DNA of 64,000 nt, taken from Mogibacterium sp. (GTDB lineage: Bacteria > Bacillota > Clostridia > Peptostreptococcales > Anaerovoracaceae). A program made the translations under genes and the position numbers. The stretch spans positions 62,001-126,000 of the forward strand of contig JAKSSP010000001.1 in assembly GCA_024403035.1 (NCBI GenBank), read 5' to 3'. Below are positions 8,042-15,139 of the stretch, one piece after another (position 1 is the stretch's first letter; each line of letters starts with the position of its first letter). Below the pieces are notes generated by a model. That model ran no database searches and was not told the DNA's origin. It saw only the letters and a list, made by a program, of their open reading frames with translations.

Positions 8042-8088
8042 AAAACACACTTCTAGACATACGTCAGGGAGACATATGATGCTAGCTT

Positions 8089-8412
8089 TTAATAGATCGG
8101 GATGAATATCTTCTCTCCCGGCCTGACATCGGCTTCATCGATATCGTTGATCTCGTATATGTCATATACTGCTTCTCTGACATCGATGTGCTTGTCAGGG
8201 TTGTACATTTCCACCAGGTTCCAGAGATTGTCCCCTTCCTGTATGGTCACCTGAGTATATGTGCGCACGGTAGCAGCCTGCGCGCGGGTGGCTCCTACTA
8301 CACTGTAGCCTGCGAATACCAGGATCATGATGCTGATGAGCACAGCCAGGAAGAACCTGATAGGATCCACTATTCTGTAATGATGCTTTCTGTTCGTATT
8401 CATTTCACTCAC
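8089..8412 (-). CDS. LysM-domain membrane protein, YneA-like SOS cell-division inhibitor candidate
   Basis: This 107-residue protein has a short cytoplasmic start, a transmembrane helix at about residues 18-40, and a single LysM-like domain at about 52-106 (TIQEGDNLWNLVEMYN, then VRPGEKIFIPIY). Size, topology and LysM sequence match Bacillus YneA, which is made during the SOS response and halts septation until DNA is repaired. The LysM domain would bind peptidoglycan outside the membrane. Its promoter is overlapped by three LexA-type boxes, independent support for the assignment. In Bacillus yneA is divergent from lexA, but no lexA is next to it here. The function is inferred from architecture and regulation; a generic LysM protein remains possible. 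Confidence 0.75.
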   Translation of the reverse strand: MSEMNTNRKHHYRIVDPIRFFLAVLISIMILVFAGYSVVGATRAQAATVRTYTQVTIQEGDNLWNLVEMYNPDKHIDVREAVYDIYEINDIDEADVRPGEKIFIPIY

Positions 8413-8489
8413 CGTTCTATCTTTTATCGTTGTAACGCTATATTGTTTCCTCTTTGTTCAATGTGTCCGGATAAATAGCAAAACATCCT

Positions 8490-8558
8490 GAACACATGTT
8501 CTGATTGCATTATAAACATCTGTTCTTTTTCTGTCAACACTTTTCCGAACAAAAGTTC
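8490..8558 (-). promoter_or_regulatory. Three LexA/SOS boxes
   Basis: GAACACATGTTC (8490-8501) and GAACAAAAGTTC (8547-8558) fit the Gram-positive SOS consensus GAAC-N4-GTTC exactly. AAACATCTGTTC (8514-8525) deviates by one base. They flank and fill the promoter at 8509-8537: one overlaps the start site, one the spacer, and one lies just upstream of the -35. Confidence 0.85.
8509..8537 (-). promoter_or_regulatory. Consensus sigma-A promoter of the LysM/SOS gene
   Basis: The minus strand reads TTGACA (8532-8537), exactly 17 bp, then TATAAT (8509-8514), a perfect match to the vegetative consensus. Such a strong promoter needs tight repression, consistent with the three LexA boxes on it. Confidence 0.85.
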
Positions 8559-8581
8559 TGAAATATTATCACACATTAAGA

Positions 8582-8609
8582 AAGGCCTTCCGCTGGCACG
8601 GAAAGCCTT
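8582..8609 (-). terminator. Terminator after ybaK
   Basis: A stem of AAGGC/GCCTT and TTCCG/CGGAA with one C-A mismatch and a 6-base loop, followed on the minus strand by TTTCTTAATG. It lies 43 bp after the ybaK stop and closes the mutS-to-ybaK run. Confidence 0.65.
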
Positions 8610-8652
8610 GAAATTTCAATGATTATTCAATTGATAGTAATTACTGCATATA

Positions 8653-9141
8653 TCAGTATTCAGTAAGATCTGCAAATATTCCGCCGGTCACGGATGCGAG
8701 TTCCTCCGGGTCGAGTATGATCTGCACTCCCCTCTTCCCTGCTGAAAAGTAGATCTTTTCATACAGCTGTGCGGTCTCATCTATATATGTAGGGTACTCT
8801 ATTTTCATCCCTATCGGAGAACACCCGCCGCGGATATACCCGGTAATATCCAGTATCTCCTTGACATGTATCATCTCTATCTTCTTGTTGCCGGATACTC
8901 TGGCGGCCTTCTTGAGGTCGAGCGATTCGGCTACGGGAATGACGAACACGAAGAACGCGTTTCCGTCGCCTCTTGTGACAAGAGTCTTGAATACTATCTC
9001 GGGAGAAACTCCCAGTTCAGAGGCAGCGTGGACGCCTGACAGATCGGATTCGTCATAATCGTATGAAGCCATTTCATAATCCAGACCGGCTGAATCCAGC
9101 AGCCTCATAGCGTTCGTTTTCTGTATCTTTTCCTTAGCCAT
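8653..9141 (-). CDS. ybaK: YbaK/EbsC-family Cys-tRNA(Pro)/Cys-tRNA(Cys) deacylase
   Basis: A single-domain trans-editing protein of the YbaK/aminoacyl-tRNA deacylase family, 162 residues, the usual length. YbaK removes cysteine wrongly attached to tRNA(Pro). Visible family features are the N-terminal TNAMRLLD, the conserved lysine in VFKTLV, the segment KKAARVSG near the pocket, and the GYIRGGCSPIGMK motif typical of the YbaK subgroup. It acts in the cytoplasm with prolyl-tRNA synthetase. The start overlaps the end of the DedA-like gene by 8 bp, and it is the last gene before a terminator. Substrate preference within the family cannot be read with certainty from sequence. Confidence 0.9.
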   Translation of the reverse strand: MAKEKIQKTNAMRLLDSAGLDYEMASYDYDESDLSGVHAASELGVSPEIVFKTLVTRGDGNAFFVFVIPVAESLDLKKAARVSGNKKIEMIHVKEILDITGYIRGGCSPIGMKIEYPTYIDETAQLYEKIYFSAGKRGVQIILDPEELASVTGGIFADLTEY

Positions 9142-9895
9142 TTACATTTCCTTTATCATCGGGACCTGCTGCCGCTCCTGCGTCTTTTTTCTCGACCTCG
9201 TCGAGGAAGCTTATAAGCGCGTCACGTTTTATATAGCATATAAGAAGGATGACCGCAACGACGACAGCTATGATGATCATGGCGCGGTAATCCTGCCTGC
9301 CATAGTAATGCCCCAGCAGAAGGCTTCCCAGCATTCCCGGCATCCTGCCCACGGTAGCGGCCAGAAGGAAGGGCCTGAATCGCATATTGGATACTCCCGC
9401 GGCATATGAGACAAGGTCCTTTGGGATACCGGGTATCAGGTATATGAGAAACGCCAGAAGCAGTCCCCTGCCCGAGTCCAGCTTCCTTTTATAGTCATGC
9501 ACTTTCTCTTCCCCGAAGAAGAGCTCCATCGCCTCGCTGCCGAGCAGCTTGGCAAGATAGAAAGATATCACGGTGCCTATGACAGCTCCGATAAGCGAAA
9601 GCGCGAACCCTTTTGCAACGCTGAACATGTAGCTTGCGGCAAACTGTATGGGCTGTCCTGGCAGAAAGCATATGACCACCTGTAATATCTGAATGCAAAC
9701 TATCAGTATGTCTGCGGTGCTTCTGTTTGCCCTGAGATAAGCGATGACCCGCACCGCGGCGTCCTTGCTGAATATCTCCGCTCCGTATCTGAAATAAAGA
9801 AAAGCCGGTATGCCCGCTATTATGAGCACGAGCAATATCAGCTTGATCAAAGCGATGACTTTTCTGCTTTTACCGGAAGACGCCGAGCTGTTCAT
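9134..9895 (-). CDS. TVP38/TMEM64 (DedA-like, SNARE-associated) membrane protein
   Basis: A polytopic membrane protein of 253 residues in the VTT-domain family related to DedA, members of which act in lipid scrambling or undecaprenyl phosphate handling. A first helix spans about 14-33. The VTT core contains FLPGQPIQFAASYMF, a Gly-rich re-entrant segment GFALSLIGAVIGTVISFYLA, and IYLIPGIPKDLVSYAAG, whose proline and charged residues are typical. A final helix lies at about 205-225, and the hydrophilic tail is rich in D, K and G. The start overlaps the preceding PLP enzyme by 4 bp (ATGA), implying coupling. No specific substrate can be assigned. Confidence 0.85.
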   Translation of the reverse strand: MNSSASSGKSRKVIALIKLILLVLIIAGIPAFLYFRYGAEIFSKDAAVRVIAYLRANRSTADILIVCIQILQVVICFLPGQPIQFAASYMFSVAKGFALSLIGAVIGTVISFYLAKLLGSEAMELFFGEEKVHDYKRKLDSGRGLLLAFLIYLIPGIPKDLVSYAAGVSNMRFRPFLLAATVGRMPGMLGSLLLGHYYGRQDYRAMIIIAVVVAVILLICYIKRDALISFLDEVEKKDAGAAAGPDDKGNVNG

Positions 9896-11229
9896 AGTGT
9901 CACGAGGCCTTTTCTATACAGCGTGTCAAGACTTTTGATGACTCCAAATCTGGAATGTTCGTATGTCAGTCCGCCCTGGAAATAAGCGATATACGGCTCT
10001 CTCAGAGGCGCGTCGGCGCTGAGCTCTATGGACGAGCCCTGCACGAAAGCTCCGGCTGCCATGACGACCTGATCCTCATAGCCCGGCATGTCCCAAGGCA
10101 TCGGTGATACGTATGAATCGATAGGCGAAGCGGACTGGACCGCCTGACAGAACGCTACCGTCCTCTCCGCGGATCCGAACTTTATGGCCTGTATTATATC
10201 GCTCCTGTCAGCATCAGCGGAAGGCATGACCTCAAATCCAAGCATGCTGTAGACGCTTCCTGCCAGAAGAGCACCTTTCAGGGCCGCGTTCACGACTTTA
10301 GGAGCAAGGAAAAGCCCCTGCAGCACATTCCTGTTCTGGCCGAAGGTAAGCCCGCATTCGGCGCCAATTCCCGGACATGTGAGTCTGTATGAGATCTGCT
10401 CTATGAGATCCGCCCTTCCGACTATATAGCCGCCTGAAAGCGCCAGACCGCCGCCTGGGTTTTTTATAAGCGAACCTGCCATGACGTCAACGCCGAACTC
10501 TGTAGGTTCGACCGTCCCGACGAATTCTCCATAGCAGTTATCGAGCATTACGATGATGTCCTTGCTTATCCCGTGGACCAGTTCATTGACCTTTTTAAGG
10601 CTTTCAAGCGAAATGGCGGGCCTCCAGTCGTAGCCCGTTGAGCGCTGCATCGCGACGACTCTGGTCTTTGGAGTGACTGCTTTGCGTATCGCGTCGAGAT
10701 CTATGTCAAGATCGCCGCCCAAAGCGACTTCTTTGTATATTATACCATAATCTCTTATCGTCCCCTTGAAGTCATCAGGCCCCAGAAGGCTTCCGTCTCC
10801 CCTCTTATTGGCCGCGCTTCCGTCCGGTCTGCCTATTACGGTCTGCAAAGTATCGTAAGGTGTGCCTGTGACCTCTATCAGCTCGTCTCCGGGACGAAGA
10901 AGTCCAAGCAAAGTAGAAGCTATCGCGTGCGTTCCGTTGACTATATTGGGTCTGACGAGCGCCGCTTCGGTGCCGAATACGGACGAGTACACTCTTTCCA
11001 CGGCGTCTCTGCCAGCGTCGTCATATCCGTATCCTGTGCTCCAGTCGAAATGCGTAGCGTTGATATGGTTGTCCTGGAAGGCTTTCAGTACCTTCATCTG
11101 GCATATCGCGGTGGTATCGTCTATGCGCGCGAAGCGTTCAGCCAGAGAGCTTTCAGCCCGGCTGACAAGATCCAGCACTTTGCCGTCTATATTGAATTCA
11201 CTTTTAAGATAGTTATTGTAGTCAGTCAT
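9892..11229 (-). CDS. YnbB-type PLP enzyme (methionine gamma-lyase / aluminium resistance family)
   Basis: A fold-type I pyridoxal-phosphate enzyme of 445 residues, family PF06838, annotated variously as methionine gamma-lyase-like or aluminium resistance protein. The large domain has HFDWSTGYGYDDAGRDAVE near residue 60, the PLP-binding Gly/Ala stretch VNGTHAIASTLLG, the conserved aspartate in VMLDNCYGEFVG, and the Schiff-base lysine in GSLIKNPGGGLALSGGYI. The biological reaction of this family is not established. The gene often lies beside miaA/hfq/mutL in Firmicutes, as here, which supports orthology with Bacillus YnbB. It overlaps the neighbours on both sides by 1-4 bp. Confidence 0.88.
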   Translation of the reverse strand: MTDYNNYLKSEFNIDGKVLDLVSRAESSLAERFARIDDTTAICQMKVLKAFQDNHINATHFDWSTGYGYDDAGRDAVERVYSSVFGTEAALVRPNIVNGTHAIASTLLGLLRPGDELIEVTGTPYDTLQTVIGRPDGSAANKRGDGSLLGPDDFKGTIRDYGIIYKEVALGGDLDIDLDAIRKAVTPKTRVVAMQRSTGYDWRPAISLESLKKVNELVHGISKDIIVMLDNCYGEFVGTVEPTEFGVDVMAGSLIKNPGGGLALSGGYIVGRADLIEQISYRLTCPGIGAECGLTFGQNRNVLQGLFLAPKVVNAALKGALLAGSVYSMLGFEVMPSADADRSDIIQAIKFGSAERTVAFCQAVQSASPIDSYVSPMPWDMPGYEDQVVMAAGAFVQGSSIELSADAPLREPYIAYFQGGLTYEHSRFGVIKSLDTLYRKGLVTL

Positions 11230-12371
11230 TATTCGTCGTCAGTGCGTTCGAGTTCCCACTCCATTCCGCTGACCAGATCGCGCTTCACATTCATCTTGTG
11301 CTGAGCGTACAGCTGAGTAGTGGTGACCTGCTCATGGTCAAGCAATGCCGCGACATCGTATATGGAATTTCCGCGTCCTATCAGTGACGTAGCTGCGGTC
11401 GCCCTGAGTTTATGCGGGCTGTATCCGGCGCGGCGGCTTGTGTTGAGCGCTATGGAAGTATACTTCTTCACGAGATCCCTGATGGCGCGTTCGGTTATGC
11501 GCTTGCCCTGCAGCGACAGGAAAAGCGCGTCCTCAGAGGCCGAATCTTCAGGTATCACGGTGTTTCTTTCATTGTTTATGTAATCGTTCAGGACCATCTC
11601 GACAGAGCGGTTCAGAGGCATGACAGATTCCTTGCCTCTTTTTCTGTAGATCTTGAACTCGCCTCTGGAGAAGTTGAACGAAGACAGATTGAGCTGCTGG
11701 AGCTCGCTGAGCCTGAGGCCGTATGTAACGAACATGACGAGTATGGCCTTGTCGCGCAGCTTCGTCTTTTCCCAGTACGTCCTCTCGTGGTTCGTAAGGC
11801 CCGTGCCGTTGGTGACCGCGTCAAGCATTATCATGACTTCGTCGTCCTGCAGCGCTTTTATCTCGCGTTCGCCCGGCTTTGCCACCCTTATGGGATCGAA
11901 GCCGTCGGTGATGTTCTTCTCAACTATGCCGTCCCTGTAGAGCTGCTTGAAAAGCACGGATATGGACGATTTCTTGCGGGCAAGCGATTTGTTGCTGTTC
12001 TCGTAAACAGTTACCGTGCCGCCGTTTTCGACCATGTATTTGCGGCAGTAATCGATGAAGAGGTTTATGTCAGCGGCGACTATGCCGTTCATTTCCTCGG
12101 CGGTTATCTCCTTCGGGACTGACGCTTCCGTGAGGTCGGTCTCGTTTATCAGGTAATACATGAAGAACCTGACATCATGCAGATACGCAAGCCTGGTCAT
12201 AGGCAGGACGTTGCCCTTTAAATAAGCGAAATACGAGCGCAAAAAATTCGGAAGCTCTTTCTGTATGGCTTCGCATTCGAGATAGATATCGTTTTCTTTC
12301 TGCACGATATTATCGGGCTTATCACTCTTGTTGTGCGATCTGTATTTTTTGCTGTCCGTACTTCCGGCCAT
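11229..12371 (-). CDS. Xer-family tyrosine recombinase (XerS-like)
   Basis: A site-specific tyrosine recombinase of 380 residues. The N-terminal SAM-like DNA-binding domain is long (about 30-180), including NVLPMTRLAYLHDVRFFMYY. The catalytic domain shows the first Arg in TYGLRLSEL, the beta-hairpin Lys in YRKRGKE, HKLR as the His-x-x-Arg box, a His in LLDHEQVTT, and the nucleophile Tyr in TQLYAQ. The layout and length resemble XerS of streptococci more than a 300-residue XerC/D. It starts 1 bp after the end of miaA and overlaps the PLP gene, so it belongs to the repair/tRNA operon rather than to a mobile element. It may act in chromosome dimer resolution; the target site was not located. Confidence 0.85.
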   Translation of the reverse strand: MAGSTDSKKYRSHNKSDKPDNIVQKENDIYLECEAIQKELPNFLRSYFAYLKGNVLPMTRLAYLHDVRFFMYYLINETDLTEASVPKEITAEEMNGIVAADINLFIDYCRKYMVENGGTVTVYENSNKSLARKKSSISVLFKQLYRDGIVEKNITDGFDPIRVAKPGEREIKALQDDEVMIMLDAVTNGTGLTNHERTYWEKTKLRDKAILVMFVTYGLRLSELQQLNLSSFNFSRGEFKIYRKRGKESVMPLNRSVEMVLNDYINNERNTVIPEDSASEDALFLSLQGKRITERAIRDLVKKYTSIALNTSRRAGYSPHKLRATAATSLIGRGNSIYDVAALLDHEQVTTTQLYAQHKMNVKRDLVSGMEWELERTDDE

Positions 12372-12372
12372 C

Positions 12373-13311
12373 TTACTCCTTGTCCTCAGCCTGGCCCTCA
12401 GCAGCGGAAAGTATGCGGTCTACGACATCGCCTACCGTCTCGCCTTTGTGGATGTCTATCCATGTCACGAAATCATATCTTTTCAGCCAGGTGTACTGCC
12501 TCTTGGCATAGTGTCTGGTGTTTTTCTGAATCAGCTCTCTCGCGTCGAACAGGTCGTATTCGCCGTTCAGGAATCCGAATATCTCTTTATATCCTATCCC
12601 CTTCATTGAAGGAAGATCGCGGATATAGCCCATTCTGATGAGCTCGGTCACTTCATCGACGAGGCCGTTGGTGATGAGCCTCGCGGCCCTTCTGTTGATG
12701 CGCTCGTAAAGCCAGTCGCGCTCCATCGTGATCGCGAAGAATTTGAAGTCGTATTTCGGATTGAGTTCACACTCGGAAAGATCCTTTATCCCCTTTCCGT
12801 ATTCGAAGGACTCGATGGCGCGTATGATCTTGCGCGTGTTGTTGGGATGGATGCGCGAAGCGGCCTCTGGATCAAGTCCCTGCAGGTATTCGTGCATGTA
12901 AAGACTTCCCCGCTCTTCGGCGAGTCTCTCGAGTTCCTGCCGCCTGTCCTCGTCATCCGGCGCGGCGCCGAAATCCATGTCGTAAAGGATGGAGTTCAGA
13001 TAAAGGCCAGTGCCTCCGCATACTATCGGGGTCTTTCCGCGCGAAAGTATGTCGTCTATCGCTTCAAGAGCAAGCTTCCTGTAGTCGGCTACAGTCATGC
13101 TCTCCGCAGGATCCTTGATCGAATATAGATGATGAGGCACTTCCTCCATGGCTTTCGGAGAAGGCTTGGCGCTTCCGATGTCCATGTATTTGTAAAGCTG
13201 GATCGAGTCGCAGTTGACTATCTCGCCGTTGATGCGCTTAGCGAGATAATAAGATATCAGGCTCTTGCCCGACGCGGTCGGTCCGGAAATTATATATACT
13301 GTATTTTTCAT
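12373..13311 (-). CDS. miaA: tRNA dimethylallyltransferase
   Basis: Transfers a dimethylallyl group from DMAPP to A37 of tRNAs that read codons beginning with U. The protein is 312 residues from the chosen ATG, the normal size. The P-loop is GPTASGKS at about residues 9-16, followed by NCDSIQLYKYMDIGSAKPS with the conserved DSxQ, then VVCGGTGLY-type ICGGTGLYLN and the C-terminal QYTWLKR tRNA-binding segment. The frame extends 36 codons further upstream, but GGGAGG lies directly before the ATG at 13311 and the extra residues are charged and unlike the family. It lies 19 bp after mutL, the common arrangement in Firmicutes. Confidence 0.96.
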   Translation of the reverse strand: MKNTVYIISGPTASGKSLISYYLAKRINGEIVNCDSIQLYKYMDIGSAKPSPKAMEEVPHHLYSIKDPAESMTVADYRKLALEAIDDILSRGKTPIVCGGTGLYLNSILYDMDFGAAPDDEDRRQELERLAEERGSLYMHEYLQGLDPEAASRIHPNNTRKIIRAIESFEYGKGIKDLSECELNPKYDFKFFAITMERDWLYERINRRAARLITNGLVDEVTELIRMGYIRDLPSMKGIGYKEIFGFLNGEYDLFDARELIQKNTRHYAKRQYTWLKRYDFVTWIDIHKGETVGDVVDRILSAAEGQAEDKE

Positions 13312-13330
13312 TGATCCCTCCCGGATCTGT

Positions 13331-15139
13331 TTATTTTCTTTTGAACGATCTTTCGATCTCGTAGGCGCTGACTCTGATGAAAGTCGGGCGTCCGTGCGGA
13401 CATGAGAACGGGTTCTCACAATCAGACAGTTTCTTCATCAGGTCAAGTATCTCCATTTCTGACAGCCTGTCGTGCGCCTTTACCACTGATTTGCAGGACC
13501 TCATTATCAGCTTGTCTATCACGGTCCTGTTCGCTCCGCCGGCCTCGCCCGCTGCTTCAGCGTATCCCGCGGCAAAGCCTTCAGCCTCGCTTATCTCCAT
13601 ATACGCAGGTATCCCGCGCACTATGAAAGTGCGTTCTCCGAAGTCTTCGATGTCATAGCCCATGCGCGCCAGATCGTCCAGCCATTCTCTGCTCATAGAG
13701 TATACATCAGGACTTACGCTGATTGTGAAGGCGGTGAGAAGAGGTTGTGGCGAGTGTGAGGAATCGTTGTATCCTCTCATGAACTTCTCGTAGAACACTC
13801 TCTCGTGAGCCGCGTGCTGATCGAATATGTAAAGTTCATCTCTGCCCTGCATTATTATGTATGTGTCGAATACATAACCCTTGAATGTCAGGTCATCGAA
13901 GTCGAATGGCGCCGGCTCTTTTACAGCCTTGTATTCAGAAGATGGATAAGAAGCGGAAGCGGAGGAAACGGAGGAGGAAACAGGCACATAGACATCGTCT
14001 GATGCCGGTGTTTCCGCGACGCCCGAAGGTTCGCTCTTCTCTTCCCGCTTTTCTTCCCTGCCCAGACTGCTCAGGAACTCCCTGATGGAAGCCTGTTCGC
14101 CCGAAGTATTATTATTTAAGCTTTCCCGCTCCGTGTTTTCAATATTCTTAACAAAACCTTTAGGAACTCCCGCGTCAGTCATCACAGCCCTTCTGACCGC
14201 GTCAGAAACGGACTGCCTTATTTCGTTCTGTCTGAGGAACCTGATCTCGCGCTTTCCCGGGTGGATGTTGACGTCAATGGTGTCAGGCTCGGCCTCGATG
14301 AAGAGGACCGCGGCCGGGAATCCGCTGAAGATGCGCCCGCCGTATCCTTCCTCTACAGCCTTTTCTATGACATTGCTTGAAACAAGCCTGCCGTTCACGA
14401 AAAAGAGCTGCCCTTTGCGGGTATTCATGGTCCTGCCGGGATCCGATACGTATCCGTTCACGTCATCGCCGGAGACAGGTATGAGGCCGTATCTCGCGAG
14501 ATCCGGATACAGAGTCTTTATCACGGAAAGAGCGTCTCCGTCCCCTGAGGCAGAAAACAGCGTCTGTCCGTTGTTTATCATCATGAAGCGGATGTCCGCG
14601 TAGCACACGGCGTACTGCTGTATCAGTTCGATGATGGACGACGCCTCCCTGGCGTCGCTCTTCATGAACTTGCGCCTTGCCGGAGTATTGTAGAACAGGT
14701 CTTCGACGATCACGGTAGTGCCGGTATTCGCGCCTGTGCGTTCTTTCGATACGACTCTTCCGCCGTGAAGCACTATCTTAGCGCCCGAAGGCGAATCGGC
14801 TGTTCTGGTCACCATGGTGAGCCTTGAGACAGCGGATATGCTGGCGAGAGCTTCTCCCCTGAATCCCAGCGAAACTATCCCGTCAAGATCGGTCACGCTG
14901 CTTATCTTGCTGGTAGCGTGTCTGAGAAAGGCGGTCTCGGTCTCATCAAAAGAGATGCCGCATCCGTCATCCGTGACCCTTATGTACGACTTGCCGCCGT
15001 TCCTGATCTCAGTGATGATGGTGCGCGCACCCGCGTCTATTGAGTTTTCTATCAGTTCCTTTACCGCTGATACCGGCCGCTCGATCACCTCACCGGCCGC
15101 GATCTTATCAGCGACAAAACTGTCAAGTACCTTTATCAT
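13331..15139 (-). CDS. mutL: DNA mismatch repair protein MutL
   Basis: The mismatch-repair matchmaker, with its own endonuclease. At 602 residues it has an N-terminal GHKL ATPase domain (IAAGEVIERPVSAVKELIEN; DDGCGI; GFRGEALASISAVS), a low-complexity Ser/Glu linker (about 345-405), and a C-terminal dimerisation/nuclease domain. The metal-binding motif DQHAAHERVFYEKF and the late CPHGRPT are present, as in MutL proteins of organisms without MutH. The start overlaps the mutS stop by 4 bp (ATGA), so both are made together. Confidence 0.97.
   Translation of the reverse strand: MIKVLDSFVADKIAAGEVIERPVSAVKELIENSIDAGARTIITEIRNGGKSYIRVTDDGCGISFDETETAFLRHATSKISSVTDLDGIVSLGFRGEALASISAVSRLTMVTRTADSPSGAKIVLHGGRVVSKERTGANTGTTVIVEDLFYNTPARRKFMKSDAREASSIIELIQQYAVCYADIRFMMINNGQTLFSASGDGDALSVIKTLYPDLARYGLIPVSGDDVNGYVSDPGRTMNTRKGQLFFVNGRLVSSNVIEKAVEEGYGGRIFSGFPAAVLFIEAEPDTIDVNIHPGKREIRFLRQNEIRQSVSDAVRRAVMTDAGVPKGFVKNIENTERESLNNNTSGEQASIREFLSSLGREEKREEKSEPSGVAETPASDDVYVPVSSSVSSASASYPSSEYKAVKEPAPFDFDDLTFKGYVFDTYIIMQGRDELYIFDQHAAHERVFYEKFMRGYNDSSHSPQPLLTAFTISVSPDVYSMSREWLDDLARMGYDIEDFGERTFIVRGIPAYMEISEAEGFAAGYAEAAGEAGGANRTVIDKLIMRSCKSVVKAHDRLSEMEILDLMKKLSDCENPFSCPHGRPTFIRVSAYEIERSFKRK

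Larger units (their letters stand above)
7419..8088. other. Gene-free AT-rich stretch upstream of the pilus operon
   Basis: No intact gene is supported in these 670 bases. They contain the -35 end of the pilus promoter, a dyad just upstream of it, the decayed start of a WYL-type regulator, a second minus-strand promoter with a palindrome, and a long inverted repeat, each listed separately. The mix of debris and regulatory elements suggests past insertion and loss at the edge of an accessory locus. Confidence 0.6.

Noticed and set aside
11229-12371. Tyrosine recombinase as evidence of an integrated element
   Set aside because: Flanking genes are core functions with overlapping ends; no attachment repeats, excisionase or cargo were seen.
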